The notes under the pieces are model-generated. The model had not been told where the DNA came from. It saw only the letters and a program-made list of their open reading frames with translations, and made no database searches. A stretch of 64,000 bases of DNA, taken from Crossaster papposus (lineage: Eukaryota > Echinodermata > Asteroidea > Velatida > Solasteridae). Shown here piece by piece: positions 10,569 through 24,683 of this stretch (positions are counted from its first letter, which is position 1; every line of letters starts with the position of its first letter). The stretch covers positions 620,001-684,000 of the forward strand of contig JBAIAA010000538.1 of assembly GCA_037893245.1 (NCBI GenBank). Direction: 5' to 3'. The position numbers and the translations under genes are program-made.

Positions 10569-13500
10569 GTGCCATTCCTGGAGGCCCCCCTCTATCTCCT
10601 AACACCCAGCCCCTTCCCGTGGCATGCTTTCCTTCATGCCCTTATTTGTGGGCGGGGATTTTGTGCACAAACCTATGGCGCATTTGAAACGCGTGTGTTA
10701 ACGTTAACATTTTCAGAAAATCGAAATAAAATACTAACAAAGCATGCCCCGGGTCAAATTGCTAATTTTGCCATTCCTGGAGGCCCCCCTCTATCTCCTA
10801 ACACCCAGCCCCTTCCCGGGGCATGCTTTCCTTCATGCCCTTATTTGTGGGCGGGGATTGTGTGCACAAACCTATGGCGAATTTGAAACGCGTGTGTTAA
10901 CGTTAAAATTTTCAGAAAATCGAAATAAAATACTAACAAAGCATGCCCCGGGTCAAATTGCTAATTTTGCCATTCCTGGAGGCTCCCCTCTATCTCCTAA
11001 CACCCAGCCCCTTCCCGGGGCATGCTTTCCTTCATGCCCTTATTTGTGGGCGGGGATTGTGTGCACAAACCTATGGCGAATTTGAAACGCGTGTGTTAAC
11101 GTTAAAATGTTCAGAAAATCGAAATAAAATACTAACAAAGCATGCCCCGGGTCAAATTGCTAATGTTGCCATTCCTGGAGGCCCCCCTCTATCTCCTAAC
11201 ACCCAGCCCCTTCCCGGGGCATGCTTTCCTTCATGCCCTTATTTGTGGGCGGGGATTGTGTGCACAAACCTATGGCGAATTTGAAACGCGTGTGTTAACG
11301 TTAAAATTTTCAGAAAATCGAAATAAAATACTAACAAAGCATGCCCCGGGTCAAATTGCTAATTTTGCCATTCCTGGAGGCCCCCCTCTATCTCCTAACA
11401 CCCAGCCCCTTCCCGGGGCATGCTTTCCTTCATGCCCTTATTTGTGGGCGGGGATTGTGTGCACAAACCTATGGCGAATTTGAAACGCGTGTGTTAACGT
11501 TAAAATTTTCAGAAAATCGAAATAAAATACTAACAAAGCATGCCCCGGGTCAAATTGCTAATTTTGCCATTCCTGGAGGCCCCCCTCTATCTCCTAACAC
11601 CCAGCCCCTTCCCGGGGCATGCTTTCCTTCATGCCCTTATTTGTGGGCGGGGATTGTGTGCACAAACCTATGGCGAATTTGAAACGCGTGTGTTAACGTT
11701 AACATTTTCAGAAAATCGAAATAAAATACTAACAAAGCATGTCCCGGGTCAAATTGCTAATTGTGCCATTCCTGGAGGCCCCCCTCTATCTCCTAACACC
11801 CAGCCCCTTCCCGTGGCATGCTTTCCTTCATGCCCTTATTTGTGGGCGGGGATTTTGTGCACAAACCTATGGAGCATTTGAAACGCGTGTGTTAACGTTA
11901 ACATTTTCAGAAAATCGAAATAAAATACTAACAAAGCATGCCCCGGGTCAAATTGCTAATTTTGCCATTCCTGGAGGCCCCCCTCTATCTCCTAACACCC
12001 AGCCCCTTCCCGGGGCATGCTTTCCTTCATGCCCTTATTTGTGGGCGGGGATTGTGTGCACAAACCTATGGCGAATTTGAAACGCGTGTGTTAACGTTAA
12101 AATTTTCAGAAAATCGAAATAAAATACTAACAAAGCATGCCCCGGGTCAAATTGCTAATTTTGCCATTCCTGGAGGCCCCCCTCTATCTCCTAACACCCA
12201 GCCCCTTCCCGTGGCATGCTTTCCTTCATGCCCTTATTTGTGGGCGGGGATTTTGTGCACAAACCTATGGCGCATTTGAAACGCGTGTGTTAACGTTAAC
12301 ATTTTCAGAAAATCGAAATAAAATACTAACAAAGCATGCCCCGGGTCAAATTGCTAATTTTGCCATTCCTGGAGGCCCCCCTCTATCTCCTAACACCCAG
12401 CCCCTTCCCGGGGCATGCTTTCCTTCATGCCCTTATTTGTGGGCGGGGATTGTGTGCACAAACCTATGGCGAATTTGAAACGCGTGTGTTAACGTTAAAA
12501 TTTTCAGAAAATCGAAATAAAATACTAACAAAGCATGCCCCGGGTCAAATTGCTAATTTTGCCATTCCTGGAGGCTCCCCTCTATCTCCTAACACCCAGC
12601 CCCTTCCCGGGGCATGCTTTCCTTCATGCCCTTATTTGTGGGCGGGGATTGTGTGCACAAACCTATGGCGAATTTGAAACGCGTGTGTTAACGTTAAAAT
12701 GTTCAGAAAATCGAAATAAAATACTAACAAAGCATGCCCCGGGTCAAATTGCTAATGTTGCCATTCCTGGAGGCCCCCCTCTATCTCCTAACACCCAGCC
12801 CCTTCCCGGGGCATGCTTTCCTTCATGCCCTTATTTGTGGGCGGGGATTGTGTGCACAAACCTATGGCGAATTTGAAACGCGTGTGTTAACGTTAAAATT
12901 TTCAGAAAATCGAAATAAAATACTAACAAAGCATGCCCCGGGTCAAATTGCTAATTTTGCCATTCCTGGAGGCCCCCCTCTATCTCCTAACACCCAGCCC
13001 CTTCCCGGGGCATGCTTTCCTTCATGCCCTTATTTGTGGGCGGGGATTGTGTGCACAAACCTATGGCGAATTTGAAACGCGTGTGTTAACGTTAAAATTT
13101 TCAGAAAATCGAAATAAAATACTAACAAAGCATGCCCCGGGTCAAATTGCTAATTTTGCCATTCCTGGAGGCCCCCCTCTATCTCCTAACACCCAGCCCC
13201 TTCCCGGGGCATGCTTTCCTTCATGCCCTTATTTGTGGGCGGGGATTGTGTGCACAAACCTATGGCGAATTTGAAACGCGTGTGTTAACGTTAACATTTT
13301 CAGAAAATCGAAATAAAATACTAACAAAGCATGTCCCGGGTCAAATTGCTAATTGTGCCATTCCTGGAGGCCCCCCTCTATCTCCTAACACCCAGCCCCT
13401 TCCCGTGGCATGCTTTCCTTCATGCCCTTATTTGTGGGCGGGGATTTTGTGCACAAACCTATGGAGCATTTGAAACGCGTGTGTTAACGTTAACATTTTC

Positions 13501-13803
13501 AGAAAATCGAAATAAAATACTAACAAAGCATGCCCCGGGTCAAATTGCTAATTTTGCCATTCCTGGAGGCCCCCCTCTATCTCCTAACACCCAGCCCCTT
13601 CCCGGGGCATGCTTTCCTTCATGCCCTTATTTGTGGGCGGGGATTGTGTGCACAAACCTATGGCGAATTTGAAACGCGTGTGTTAACGTTAAAATTTTCA
13701 GAAAATCGAAATAAAATACTAACAAAGCATGCCCCGGGTCAAATTGCTAATTTTGCCATTCCTGGAGGCCCCCCTCTATCTCCTAACACCCAGCCCCTTC
13801 CCG
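10569..13803. repeat. 8-unit (1592-bp) tandem duplication
   Basis: 10569-12160 and 12161-13752 match, with identity running on to about 13803. Shared rare markers lie exactly 1592 bp apart: GGCTCCCCTC (10984, 12576) and GGAGCATTTG (11871, 13463), along with CATGTCCCGGG, AATTGTGCC, CCCGTGGCATG and GATTTTGTGC. The left boundary is set by two bases of unit 10545 (CATGTCCC, AATTGTGCC) that are not in unit 12137. I saw no mismatch inside the block, so it looks recent. Confidence 0.85.
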
Positions 13804-15101
13804 GGGCATGCTTTCCTTCATGCCCTTATTTGTGGGCGGGGATTGTGTGCACAAACCTATGGCGAATTTGAAACGCGTGTGTTAACGTTAACATTTTCAG
13901 AAAATCGAAATAAAATACTAACAAAGCATGTCCCGGGTCAAATTGCTAATTTTGCCATTCCTGGAGGCCCCCCTCTATCTCCTAACACCCAGCCCCTTCC
14001 CGGGGCATGCTTTCCTTCATGCCCTTATTTGTGGGCGGGGATTGTGTGCACAAACCTATGGCGAATTTGAAACGCGTGTGTTAACGTTAAAATTTTCAGA
14101 AAATCGAAATAAAATACTAACAAAGCATGCCCCGGGTCAAATTGCTAATTTTGCCATTCCTGGAGGCCCCCCTCTATCTCCTAACACCCAGCCCCTTCCC
14201 GGGGCATGCTTTCCTTCATGCCCTTATTTGTGGGCGGGGATTGTGTGCACAAACCTATGGCGAATTTGAAACGCGTGTGTTAACGTTAAAATTTTCAGAA
14301 AATCGAAATAAAATACTAACAAAGCATGCCCCGGGTCAAATTGCTAATTTTGCCATTCCTGGAGGCCCCCCTCTATCTCCTAACACCCAGCCCCTTCCCG
14401 GGGCATGCTTTCCTTCATGCCCTTATTTGTGGGCGGGGATTGTGTGCACAAACCTATGGCGAATTTGAAACGCGTGTGTTAACGTTAACATTTTCAGAAA
14501 ATCGAAATAAAATACTAACAAAGCATGTCCCGGGTCAAATTGCTAATTGTGCCATTCCTGGAGGCCCCCCTCTATCTCCTAACACCCAGCCCCTTCCCGT
14601 GGCATGCTTTCCTTCATGCCCTTATTTGTGGGCGGGGATTTTGTGCACAAACCTATGGCGCATTTGAAACGCGTGTGTTAACGTTAACATTTTCAGAAAA
14701 TCGAAATAAAATACTAACAAAGCATGCCTCGGGTCAAATTGCTAATTTTGCCATTCCTGGAGGCCCCCCTCTATCTCCTAACACCCAGCCCCTTCCCGTG
14801 GCATGCTTTCCTTCATGCCCTTATTTGTGGGCGGGGATTTTGTGCACAAACCTATGGCGCATTTGAAACGCGTGTGTTAACGTTAACATTTTCAGAAAAT
14901 CGAAATAAAATACTAACAAAGCATGCCCCGGGTCAAATTGCTAATTTTGCCATTCCTGGAGGCCCCCCTCTATCTCCTAACACCCAGCCCCTTCCCGGGG
15001 CATGCTTTTCTTCATTCCCTTATTTGTGGGCGGGGATTGTGTGCACACACCTATGGCGAATTTGAAACGCGTGTGTTAACGTTAAAATGTTCAGAAAATC
15101 G

Positions 15102-15110
15102 AAAAAAAAA
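15102..15110 (+). other. A9 run: first length change in the window
   Basis: The unit starting at 14923 is 200 bp because GAAATAAAATAC has become an uninterrupted A9 run (T to A, plus one A). A related A8 form of normal length is at 973-980, in a unit that also shares CATTCCC and CACACACC. The two are relatives, and the extra A is a later slippage. Confidence 0.85.
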
Positions 15111-16117
15111 TACTAACAAAGCATGCCCCGGGTCAAATTGCTAATTTTGCCATTCCTGGAGGCCCCCCTCTATCTCCTAACACCCAGCCCCTTCCCGTGG
15201 CATGCTTTCCTTCATGCCCTTATTTGTGGGCGGGGATTTTGTGCACAAACCTATGGCGCATTTGAAACGCGTGTGTTAACGTTAACATTTTCAGAAAATC
15301 GAAATAAAATACTAACAAAGCATGCCCCGGGTCAAATTGCTAATTTTGCCATTCCTGGAGGCCCCCCTCTATCTCCTAACACCCAGCCCCTTCCCGGGGC
15401 ATGCTTTCCTTCATTCCCTTATTTGTGGGCGGGGATTGTGTGCACACACCTATGGCAAATTTGAAACGCGTGTGTTAACGTTAAAATGTTCAGAAAATCG
15501 AAATAAAATACTAACAAAGCATGCCCCGGGTCAAATTGCTAATTTTTCCATTCCTGGAGGCCCCCCTCTATCTCCTAACACCCAGCGCCTTCCCGGGGCA
15601 TGCTTTCCTTCATGCCCTTATTTGTGGGCGGGGATTGTGTGCACAAACCTATGGCGAATTTGAAACGCGTGTGTTAACGTTAACATTTTCAGAAAATCGA
15701 AATAAAATACTAACAAAGCATGCCCCGGGTCAAATTGCTAATGTTGCCATTCCTGGAGGCCCCCCTCTATCTCCTAACACCCAGCCCCTTCCCGGGGCAT
15801 GCTTTCCTTCATGCCCTTATTTGTGGGCGGGGATTGTGTGCACAAACCTATGGCGAATTTGAAACGCGTGTGTTAACGTTAAAATTTTCAGAAAATCGAA
15901 ATAAAATACTAACAAAGCATGCCCCGGGTCAAATTGCTAATTTTGCCATTCCTGGAGGCCCCCCTCTATCTCCTAACACCCAGCCCCTTCCCGGGACATG
16001 CTTTCCTTCATGCCCTTATTTGTGGGCGGGGATTGTGTGCACAAACCTATGGCAAATTTGAAACGCGTGTGTTAACGTTAAAATTTTCAGAAAATCGAAA
16101 TAGAATACTAACAAAGC

Positions 16118-19100
16118 ATGCCCCGGGTCAAATTGCTAATTTTGCCATTCCTGGAGGCCCCCCCTATATCTCCTAACACCCAGTCCCTTCCAGGGGCATG
16201 CTTTCCTTCATGCCCTTATTTGTGGGCGGGGATTGTGTGCACAAACCTATGGCGAATTTGAAACGCGTGTGTTAACGTTACAATTTTCAGAAAATCGAAA
16301 TAAAATAGTAACAAAGCATGCCCCGGGTCAAATTGCTAATTTTGCCATTCCTGGAGGCCCCCCTATATCTCCTAACACCCAGCCCCTTCCAGGGGCATGC
16401 TTTCCTTCATGCCCTTATTTGTGGGCGGGGATTGTGTGCACAAACCTATGGCGAATTTGAAACGCGTGTGTTAACGTTACAATTTTCAGAAAATCGAAAT
16501 AAAATAGTAACAAAGCATGCCCCGGGTCAAATTGCTAATTTTGCCATTCCTGGAGGCCCCCCTCTATCTCCTAACACCCAGCGCCTTCCCGGGGCATGCT
16601 TTCCTTCATGCCCTTATTTGTGGGCGGGGATTGTGTGCACAAACCTATGGCGAATTTGAAACGCGTGTGTTAACGTTAACATTTTCAGAAAATCGAAATA
16701 AAATACTAACAAAGCATGCCCCGGGTCAAATTGCTAATTTTGCCATTCCTGGAGGCCCCCCTCTATCTCCTAACACCCAGCCCCTTCCCGGGACATGCTT
16801 TCCTTCATGCCCTTATTTGTGGGTGGGGATTGTGTGCACAAACCTATGGCGAATTTGAAACGCGTGTGTTAACGTTAAAATTTTCAGAAAATCGAAATAA
16901 AATACTAACAAAGCATGCCCCGGGTCAAATTGCTAATTTTGCCATTCCTGGAGGCCCCCCTCTATCTCCTAACACCCAGCCCCTTCCCGGGACATGCTTT
17001 CCTTCATGCCCTTATTTGTGGGAGGGGATTGTGTGCACAAACCTATGGCGAATTTGAAACGCGTGTGTTAACGTTAAAATTTTCAGAAAATCGAAATAAA
17101 ATACTAACAAAGCATGCCCCGGGTCAAATTGCTAATTTTGCCATTCCTGGAGGCCCCCCCTATATCTCCTAACACCCAGTCCCTTCCAGGGGCATGCTTT
17201 CCTTCATGCCCTTATTTGTGGGCGGGGATTGTGTGCACAAACCTATGGCGAATTTGAAACGCGTGTGTTAACGTTACAATTTTCAGAAAATCGAAATAAA
17301 ATAGTAACAAAGCATGCCCCGGGTCAAATTGCTAATTTTGCCATTCCTGGAGGCCCCCCTCTATCTCCTAACACCCAGCGCCTTCCCGGGGCATGCTTTC
17401 CTTCATGCCCTTATTTGTGGGCGGGGATTGTGTGCACAAACCTATGGCGAATTTGAAACGCGTGTGTTAACGTTAACATTTTCAGAAAATCGAAATAAAA
17501 TACTAACAAAGCATGCCCCGGGTCAAATTGCTAATGTTGCCATTCCTGGAGGCCCCCCTCTATCTCCTAACACCCAGCCCCTTCCCGGGGCATGCTTTCC
17601 TTCATGCCCTTATTTGTGGGCGGGGATTGTGTGCACAAACCTATGGCGAATTTGAAACGCGTGTGTTAACGTTAAAATTGTCAGAAAATCGAAATAAAAT
17701 ACTAACAAAGCATGCCCCGGGTCAAATTGCTAATTTTGCCATTCCTGGAGGCCCCCCTCTATCTCTTAACACCCAGCCCTTTCCCGGGACATGCTTTCCT
17801 TCATGCCCTTATTTGTGGGCGGGGATTGTGTGCACAAACCTATGGCGAATTTGAAACGCGTGTGTTCACGTTAAAATTTTCAGAAAATCGAAATAAAATA
17901 CTAACAAAGCATGCCCCGGGTCAAATTGCTAATTTTGCCATTCCTGGAGGCCCCCCCTATATCTCCTAACACCCAGTCCCTTCCCGGGGCATGCTTTCCT
18001 TCATGCCCTTATTTGTGGGCGGGGATTGTGTGCACAAACCTATGGCGAATTTGAAACGCGTGTGTTAACGTTAACATTTTCAGAAAATCGAAATAAAATA
18101 CTAACAAAGCATGGCCCGGGTCAAATTGCTAATTTTGCCATTCCTGGAGGCCCCCCTCTATCTCCTAACACCCAGCCCCTTCCCGGGACATGCTTTCCTT
18201 CATGCCCTTATTTGTGGGCGGGGATTGTGTGCACAAACCTATGGCGAATTTGAAACGCGTGTGTTAACGTTAAAATTTTCAGAAAATCGAAATAAAATAC
18301 TAACAAAGCATGCCCCGGGTCAAATTGCTAATTTTGCCATTCCTGGAGGCCCCCCCTATATCTCCTAACACCCAGTCCCTTCCAGGGGCATGCTTTCCTT
18401 CATGCCCTTATTTGTGGGCGGGGATTGTGTGCACAAACCTATGGCGAATTTGAAACGCGTGTGTTAACGTTAAAATTGTCAGAAAATCGAAATAAAATAG
18501 TAACAAAGCATGCCCCGGGTCAAATTGCTAATTTTGCCATTTCTGGAGGCCCCCCTCTATCTCCTAACACCCAGCCCCTTCCCGGGGCATGCTTTCCTTC
18601 ATGCCCTTATTTGTGGGCGGGGATTGTGTGCACAAACCTATGGCGAATTTGAAACGCGTGTGTTAACGTTAAAATTTTCAGAAAATCGAAATAAAATACT
18701 AACAAAGAATGCCCCGGGTCAAATTGCTAATTTTGCCATTCCTGGAGGCCCCCCTCTATCTACTAAGACCCTGCCCCTTCCCGGGGCATGCTTTCCTTCA
18801 TGCCCTTATTTGTGGGCGGGGATTATGTGCACAAACCTATGGCGAATTTGAAACGCGTGTGTTAACGTTACAATTTTCAGAAAATCGAAATAAAATAGTA
18901 ACAAAGCATGCCCCGGGTCAAATTGCTAATTTTGCCATTCCTGGAGGCCCCCCTCTATCTCCTAACACCCAGCGCCTTCCCGGGGCATGCTTTCCTTCAT
19001 GCCCTTATTTGTGGGCGGGGATTGTGTGCACAAACCTATGGCGAATTTGAAACGCGTGTGTTAACGTTAACATTTTCAGAAAATCGAAATAAAATACTAA

Positions 19101-21497
19101 CAAAGCATGCCCCGGGTCAAATTGCTAATGTTGCCATTCCTGGAGGCCCCCCTCTATCTCCTAACACCCAGCCCCTTCCCGGGGCATGCTTTCCTTCATG
19201 CCCTTATTTGTGGGCGGGGATTGTGTGCACAAACCTATGGCGAATTTGAAACGCGTGTGTTAACGTTAAAATTTTCAGAAAATCGAAATAAAATACTAAC
19301 AAAGCATGCCCCGGGTCAAATTGCTAATTTTGCCATTCCTGGAGGCCCCCCTCTATCTCCTAAGACCCTGCCCCTTCCCGGGGCATGCTTTCCTTCATGC
19401 CCTTATTTGTGGGCGGGGATTATGTGCACAAACCTATGGCGAATTTGAAACGCGTGTGTTAACGTTAAAATTTTCAGAAAATCGAAATAAAATACTAACA
19501 AAGCATGCCCCGGGTCAAATTGCTAATTTTGCCATTCCTGGAGGCCCCCCCTATATCTCCTAACACCCAGTCCCTTCCAGGGGCATGCTTTCCTTCATGC
19601 CCTTATTTGTGGGCGGGGATTGTGTGCACAAACCTATGGCGAATTTGAAACGCGTGTGTTAACGTTACAATTTTCAGAAAATCGAAATAAAATAGTAACA
19701 AAGCATGCCCCGGGTCAAATTGCTAATTTTGCCATTCCTGGAGGCCCCCCTATATCTCCTAACACCCAGCCCCTTCCAGGGGCATGCTTTCCTTCATGCC
19801 CTTATTTGTGGGCGGGGATTGTGTGCACAAACCTATGGCGAATTTGAAACGCGTGTGTTAACGTTAAAATTTTCAGAAAATCGAAATAAAATAGTAACAA
19901 AGCATGCCCCGGGTCAAATTGCTAATTTTGCCATTCCTGGAGGCCCCCCTCTATCTCCTAACACCCAGCGCCTTCCCGGGGCATGCTTTCCTTCATGCCC
20001 TTATTTGTGGGCGGGGATTGTGTGCACAAACCTATGGCGAATTTGAAACGCGTGTGTTAACGTTAACATTTTCAGAAAATCGAAATAAAATACTAACAAA
20101 GCATGCCCCGGGTCAAATTGCTAATTTTGCCATTCCTGGAGGCCCCCCTCTATCTCCTAACACCCAGCCCCTTCCCGGGACATGCTTTCCTTCATGCCCT
20201 TATTTGTGGGTGGGGATTGTGTGCACAAACCTATGGCGAATTTGAAACGCGTGTGTTAACGTTAAAATTTTCAGAAAATCGAAATAAAATAGTAACAAAG
20301 CATGCCCCGGGTCAAATTGCTAATTTTGCCATTCCTGGAGGCCCCCCTCTATCTCCTAACACCCAGCCCCTTCCCGGGACATGCTTTCCTTCATGCCCTT
20401 ATTTGTGGGCGGGGATTGTGTGCACAAACCTATGGCGAATTTGAAACGCGTGTGTTAACGTTAAAATTTTCAGAAAATCGAAATAAAATACTAACAAAGC
20501 ATGCCCCGGGTCAAATTGCTAATTTTGCCATTCCTGGAGGCCCCCCCTATATCTCCTAACACCCAGTCCCTTCCAGGGGCATGCTTTCCTTCATGCCCTT
20601 ATTTGTGGGCGGGGATTGTGTGCACAAACCTATGGCGAATTTGAAACGCGTGTGTTAACGTTACAATTTTCAGAAAATCAAAATAAAATAGTAACAAAGC
20701 ATGCCCCGGGTCAAATTGCTAATTTTGCCATTCCTGGAGGCCCCCCTATATCTCCTAACACCCAGCCCCTTCCCGGGGCATGCTTTCCTTCATGCCCTTA
20801 TTTGTGGGCGGGGATTGTGTGCACAAACCTATGGCGAATTTGAAACGCGTGTGTTAACGTTAACATTTTCAGAAAATCGAAATAAAATACTAACAAAGCA
20901 TGCCCCGGGTCAAATTGCTAATGTTGCCATTCCTGGAGGCCCCCCTCTATCTCCTAACACCCAGCCCCTTCCCGGGGCATGCTTTCCTTCATGCCCTTAT
21001 TTGTGGGCGGGGATTGTGTGCACAAACCTATGGCGAATTTGAAACGCGTGTGTTAACGTTAACATTTTCAGAAAATCGAAATAAAATACTAACAAAGCAT
21101 GCCCCGGGTCAAATTGCTAATTTTGCCATTCCTGGAGGCCCCCCTCTATCTCTTAACACCCAGCCCCTTCCCGGGACATGCTTTCCTTCATGCCCTTATT
21201 TGTGGGCGGGGATTGTGTGCACAAACCTATGGCGAATTTGAAACGCGTGTGTTTACGTTAAAATTTTCAGAAAATCGAAATAAAATACTAACAAAGCATG
21301 CCCCGGGTCAAATTGCTAATTTTGCCATTCCTGGAGGCCCCCCCTATATCTCCTAACACCCAGTCCCTTCCAGGGGCATGCTTTCCTTCATGCCCTTATT
21401 TGTGGGCGGGGATTGTGTGCACAAACCTATGGCGAATTTGAAACGCGTGTGTTAACGTTACAATTTTCAGAAAATCGAAATAAAATAGTAACAAAGC
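16118..21497. repeat. 17-unit echo (3387-bp spacing), mosaic
   Basis: Units 16118-18110 and 19505-21497 align with a 3387-bp shift. Shared tags in order are C7-TATATC, TATATC with CCAGGGGC, CAGCGCC, GGGTGGGG (about 16822, 20210), C7 again, then CTCTTAAC with GTGTTCACG (copy 1) or GTGTTTACG (copy 2), then C7. Unit 17314 against 20701 does not match, so the copies are mosaics. Confidence 0.6.
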
Positions 21498-22094
21498 ATG
21501 CCCCGGGTCAAATTGCTAATTTTGCCATTCCTGGAGGCCCCCCTCTATCTCCTAACACCCAGCGCCTTCCCGGGGCATGCTTTCCTTCATGCCCTTATTT
21601 GTGGGCGGGGATTGTGTGCACAAACCTATGGCGAATTTGAAACGCGTGTGTTAACGTTAACATTTTCAGAAAATCGAAATAAAATACTAACAAAGCATGC
21701 CCCGGGTCAAATTGCTAATATTGCCATTCCTGGAGGCCCACCTCTATCTCCTAACACCCAGCCCCTTCCCGGGGCATGCTTTCCTTCATGCCCTTATTTG
21801 TGGGCGGGGATTGTGTGCACAAACCTATGGCGAATTTGAAACGCGTGTGTTAACGTTAACATTTTCAGAAAATCGAAATAAAATACTAACAAAGCATGCC
21901 CCGGGTCAAATTGCTAATTTTGCCATTCCTGGAGGCCCCCCTCTATCTCCTAACACCCAGCCCCTTCCCGGGACATGCTTTCCTTCATGCCCTTATTTGT
22001 GGGCGGGGATTGTGTGCACAAACCTATGGCGAATTTGAAACGCGTGTGTTAACGTTAAAATTTTCAGAAAATCGAAATAAAATACTAACAAAGC

Positions 22095-24683
22095 ATGCCC
22101 CGGGTCAAATTGCTAATTTTGCCATTCCTGGAGGCCCCCCCTATATCTCCTAACACCCAGTCCCTTCCAGGGGCATGCTTTCCTTCATGCCCTTATTTGT
22201 GGGCGGGGATTGTGTGCACAAACCTATGGCGAATTTGAAACGCGTGTGTTAACGTTAAAATTGTCAGAAAATCGAAATAAAATAGTAACAAAGCATGCCC
22301 CGGGTCAAATTGCTAATTTTGCCATTCCTGGAGGCCCCCCTCTATCTCCTAACACCCAGCCCCTTCCCGGGGCATGCTTTCCTTCATGCCCTTATTTGTG
22401 GGCGGGGATTGTGTGCACAAACCTATGGCGAATTTGAAACGCGTGTGTTAACGTTAAAATTTTCAGAAAATCGAAATAAAATACTAACAAAGAATGCCCC
22501 GGGTCAAATTGCTAATTTTGCCATTCCTGGAGGCCCCCCTCTATCTCCTAAGACCCTGCCCCTTCCCGGGGCATGCTTTCCTTCATGCCCTTATTTGTGG
22601 GCGGGGATTATGTGCACAAACCTATGGCGAATTTGAAACGCGTGTGTTAACGTTACAATTTTCAGAAAATCGAAATAAAATAGTAACAAAGCATGCCCCG
22701 GGTCAAATTGCTAATTTTGCCATTCCTGGAGGCCCCCCTCTATCTCCTAACACCCAGCGCCTTCCCGGGGCATGCTTTCCTTCATGCCCTTATTTGTGGG
22801 CGGGGATTGTGTGCACAAACCTATGGCGAATTTGAAACGCGTGTGTTAACGTTAACATTTTCAGAAAATCGAAATAAAATACTAACAAAGCATGCCCCGG
22901 GTCAAATTGCTAATGTTGCCATTCCTGGAGGCCCCCCTCTATCTCCTAACACCCAGCCCCTTCCCGGGGCATGCTTTCCTTCATGCCCTTATTTGTGGGC
23001 GGGGATTGTGTGCACAAACCTATGGCGAATTTGAAACGCGTGTGTTAACGTTAAAATTTTCAGAAAATCGAAATAAAATACTAACAAAGCATGCCCCGGG
23101 TCAAATTGCTAATTTTTCCATTCCTGGAGGCCCCCCTCTATCTCCTAAGACCCTGCCCCTTCCCGGGGCATGCTTTCCTTCATGCCCTTATTTGTGGGCG
23201 GGGATTATGTGCACAAACCTATGGCGAATTTGAAACGCGTGTGTTAACGTTACAATTTTCAGAAAATCGAAATAAAATAGTAACAAAGCATGCCCCGGGT
23301 CAAATTGCTAATTTTGCCATTCCTGGAGGCCCCCCTCTATCTCCTAACACCCAGCGCCTTCCCGGGGCATGCTTTCCTTCATGCCCTTATTTGTGGGCGG
23401 GAATTGTGTGCACAAACCTATGGCGAATTTGAAACGCGTGTGTTAACGTTAACATTTTCAGAAAATCGAAATAAAATACTAACAAAGCATGCCCCGGGTC
23501 AAATTGCTAATGTTGCCATTCCTGGAGGCCCCCCTCTATCTCCTAACACCCAGCCCCTTCCCGGGGCATGCTTTCCTTCATGCCCTTATTTGTGGGCGGG
23601 GATTGTGTGCACAAACCTATGGCGAATTTGAAACGCGTGTGTTAACGTTAACATTTTCAGAAAATCGAAATAAAATACTAACAAAGCATGCCCCGGGTCA
23701 AATTGCTAATTTTGCCATTCCTGGAGGCCCCCCTCTATCTCCTAACACCCAGCCCCTTCCCGGGACATGCTTTCCTTCATGCCCTTATTTGTGGGCGGGG
23801 ATTGTGTGCACAAACCTATGGCGAATTTGAAACGCTTGTGTTAACGTTAAAAATTTTAGAAAATCGAAATAAAATACTAACAAAGCATGCCCCGGGTCAA
23901 ATTTCTAATTTTGCCATTCCTGGAGGCCCCCCCTATATCTCCTAACACCCAGTCCCTTCCAGGGGCATGCTTTCCTTCATGCCCTTATTTGTGGGCGGGG
24001 ATTGTGTGCACAAACCTATGGCGAATTTGAAACGCGTGTGTTAACGTTAAAATTGTCAGAAAATCGAAATAAAATAGTAACAAAGCATGCCCCGGGTCAA
24101 ATTGCTAATTTTGCCATTCCTGGAGGCCCCCCTCTATCTCCTAACACCCAGCCCCTTCCCGGGGCATGCTTTCCTTCATGCCCTTATTTGTGGGCGGGGA
24201 TTGTGTGCACAAACCTATGGCGAATTTGAAACGCGTGTGTTAACGTTAAAATTTTCAGAAAATCGAAATAAAATACTAACAAAGAATGCCCCGGGTCAAA
24301 TTGCTAATTTTGCCATTCCTGGAGGCCCCCCTCTATCTCCTAAGACCCTGCCCCTTCCCGGGGCATGCTTTCCTTCATGCCCTTATTTGTGGGCGGGGAT
24401 TATGTGCACAAACCTATGGCGAATTTGAAACGCGTGTGTTAACGTTACAATTTTCAGAAAATCGAAATAAAATAGTAACAAAGCATGCCCCGGGTCAAAT
24501 TGCTAATTTTGCCATTCCTGGAGGCCCCCCTCTATCTCCTAACACCCAGCGCCTTCCCGGGGCATGCTTTCCTTCATGCCCTTATTTGTGGGCGGGGATT
24601 GTGTGCACAAACCTATGGCGAATTTGAAACGCGTGTGTTAACGTTAACATTTTCAGAAAATCGAAATAAAATACTAACAAAGC
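22095..24683. repeat. 9-unit echo (1792 bp) containing a 3-unit duplication
   Basis: Units from 22095 and 23887 (C7, then AAAATTGTC with TAGTAAC, then GAATGCCCC with TAAGACCCTG, then CAGCGCC, then AATGTTGCC) repeat with a 1792-bp shift. Inside, 22494-23090 and 23091-23687 are a trimer duplication of 597 bp (TAAGACCCTG unit, CAGCGCC unit, AATGTTGCC unit). In the trimers the first unit starts GAATG in one copy and GCATG in the other. Confidence 0.6.

Larger units (their letters stand above)
1..15918. repeat. Zone 1: common-form units in strict register
   Basis: All units are 199 bp except one 200-bp unit at about 15.1 kb. The core tags TAGTAAC, C7-TATATC, TAAGACCCTG and AAAATTGTC are absent. 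Local variants include CAGCGCC (near 450, 660, 1853, 2650, 3843, 15596), CCTCTGGCG (125, 2314, 3110), CATGTCCCGGG with CCCGTGGCATG (10.5-14.6 kb) and CACACACC (near 916, 7285, 15046, 15445). The plain AAAATTTTC and AACATTTTC types dominate. Confidence 0.8.
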
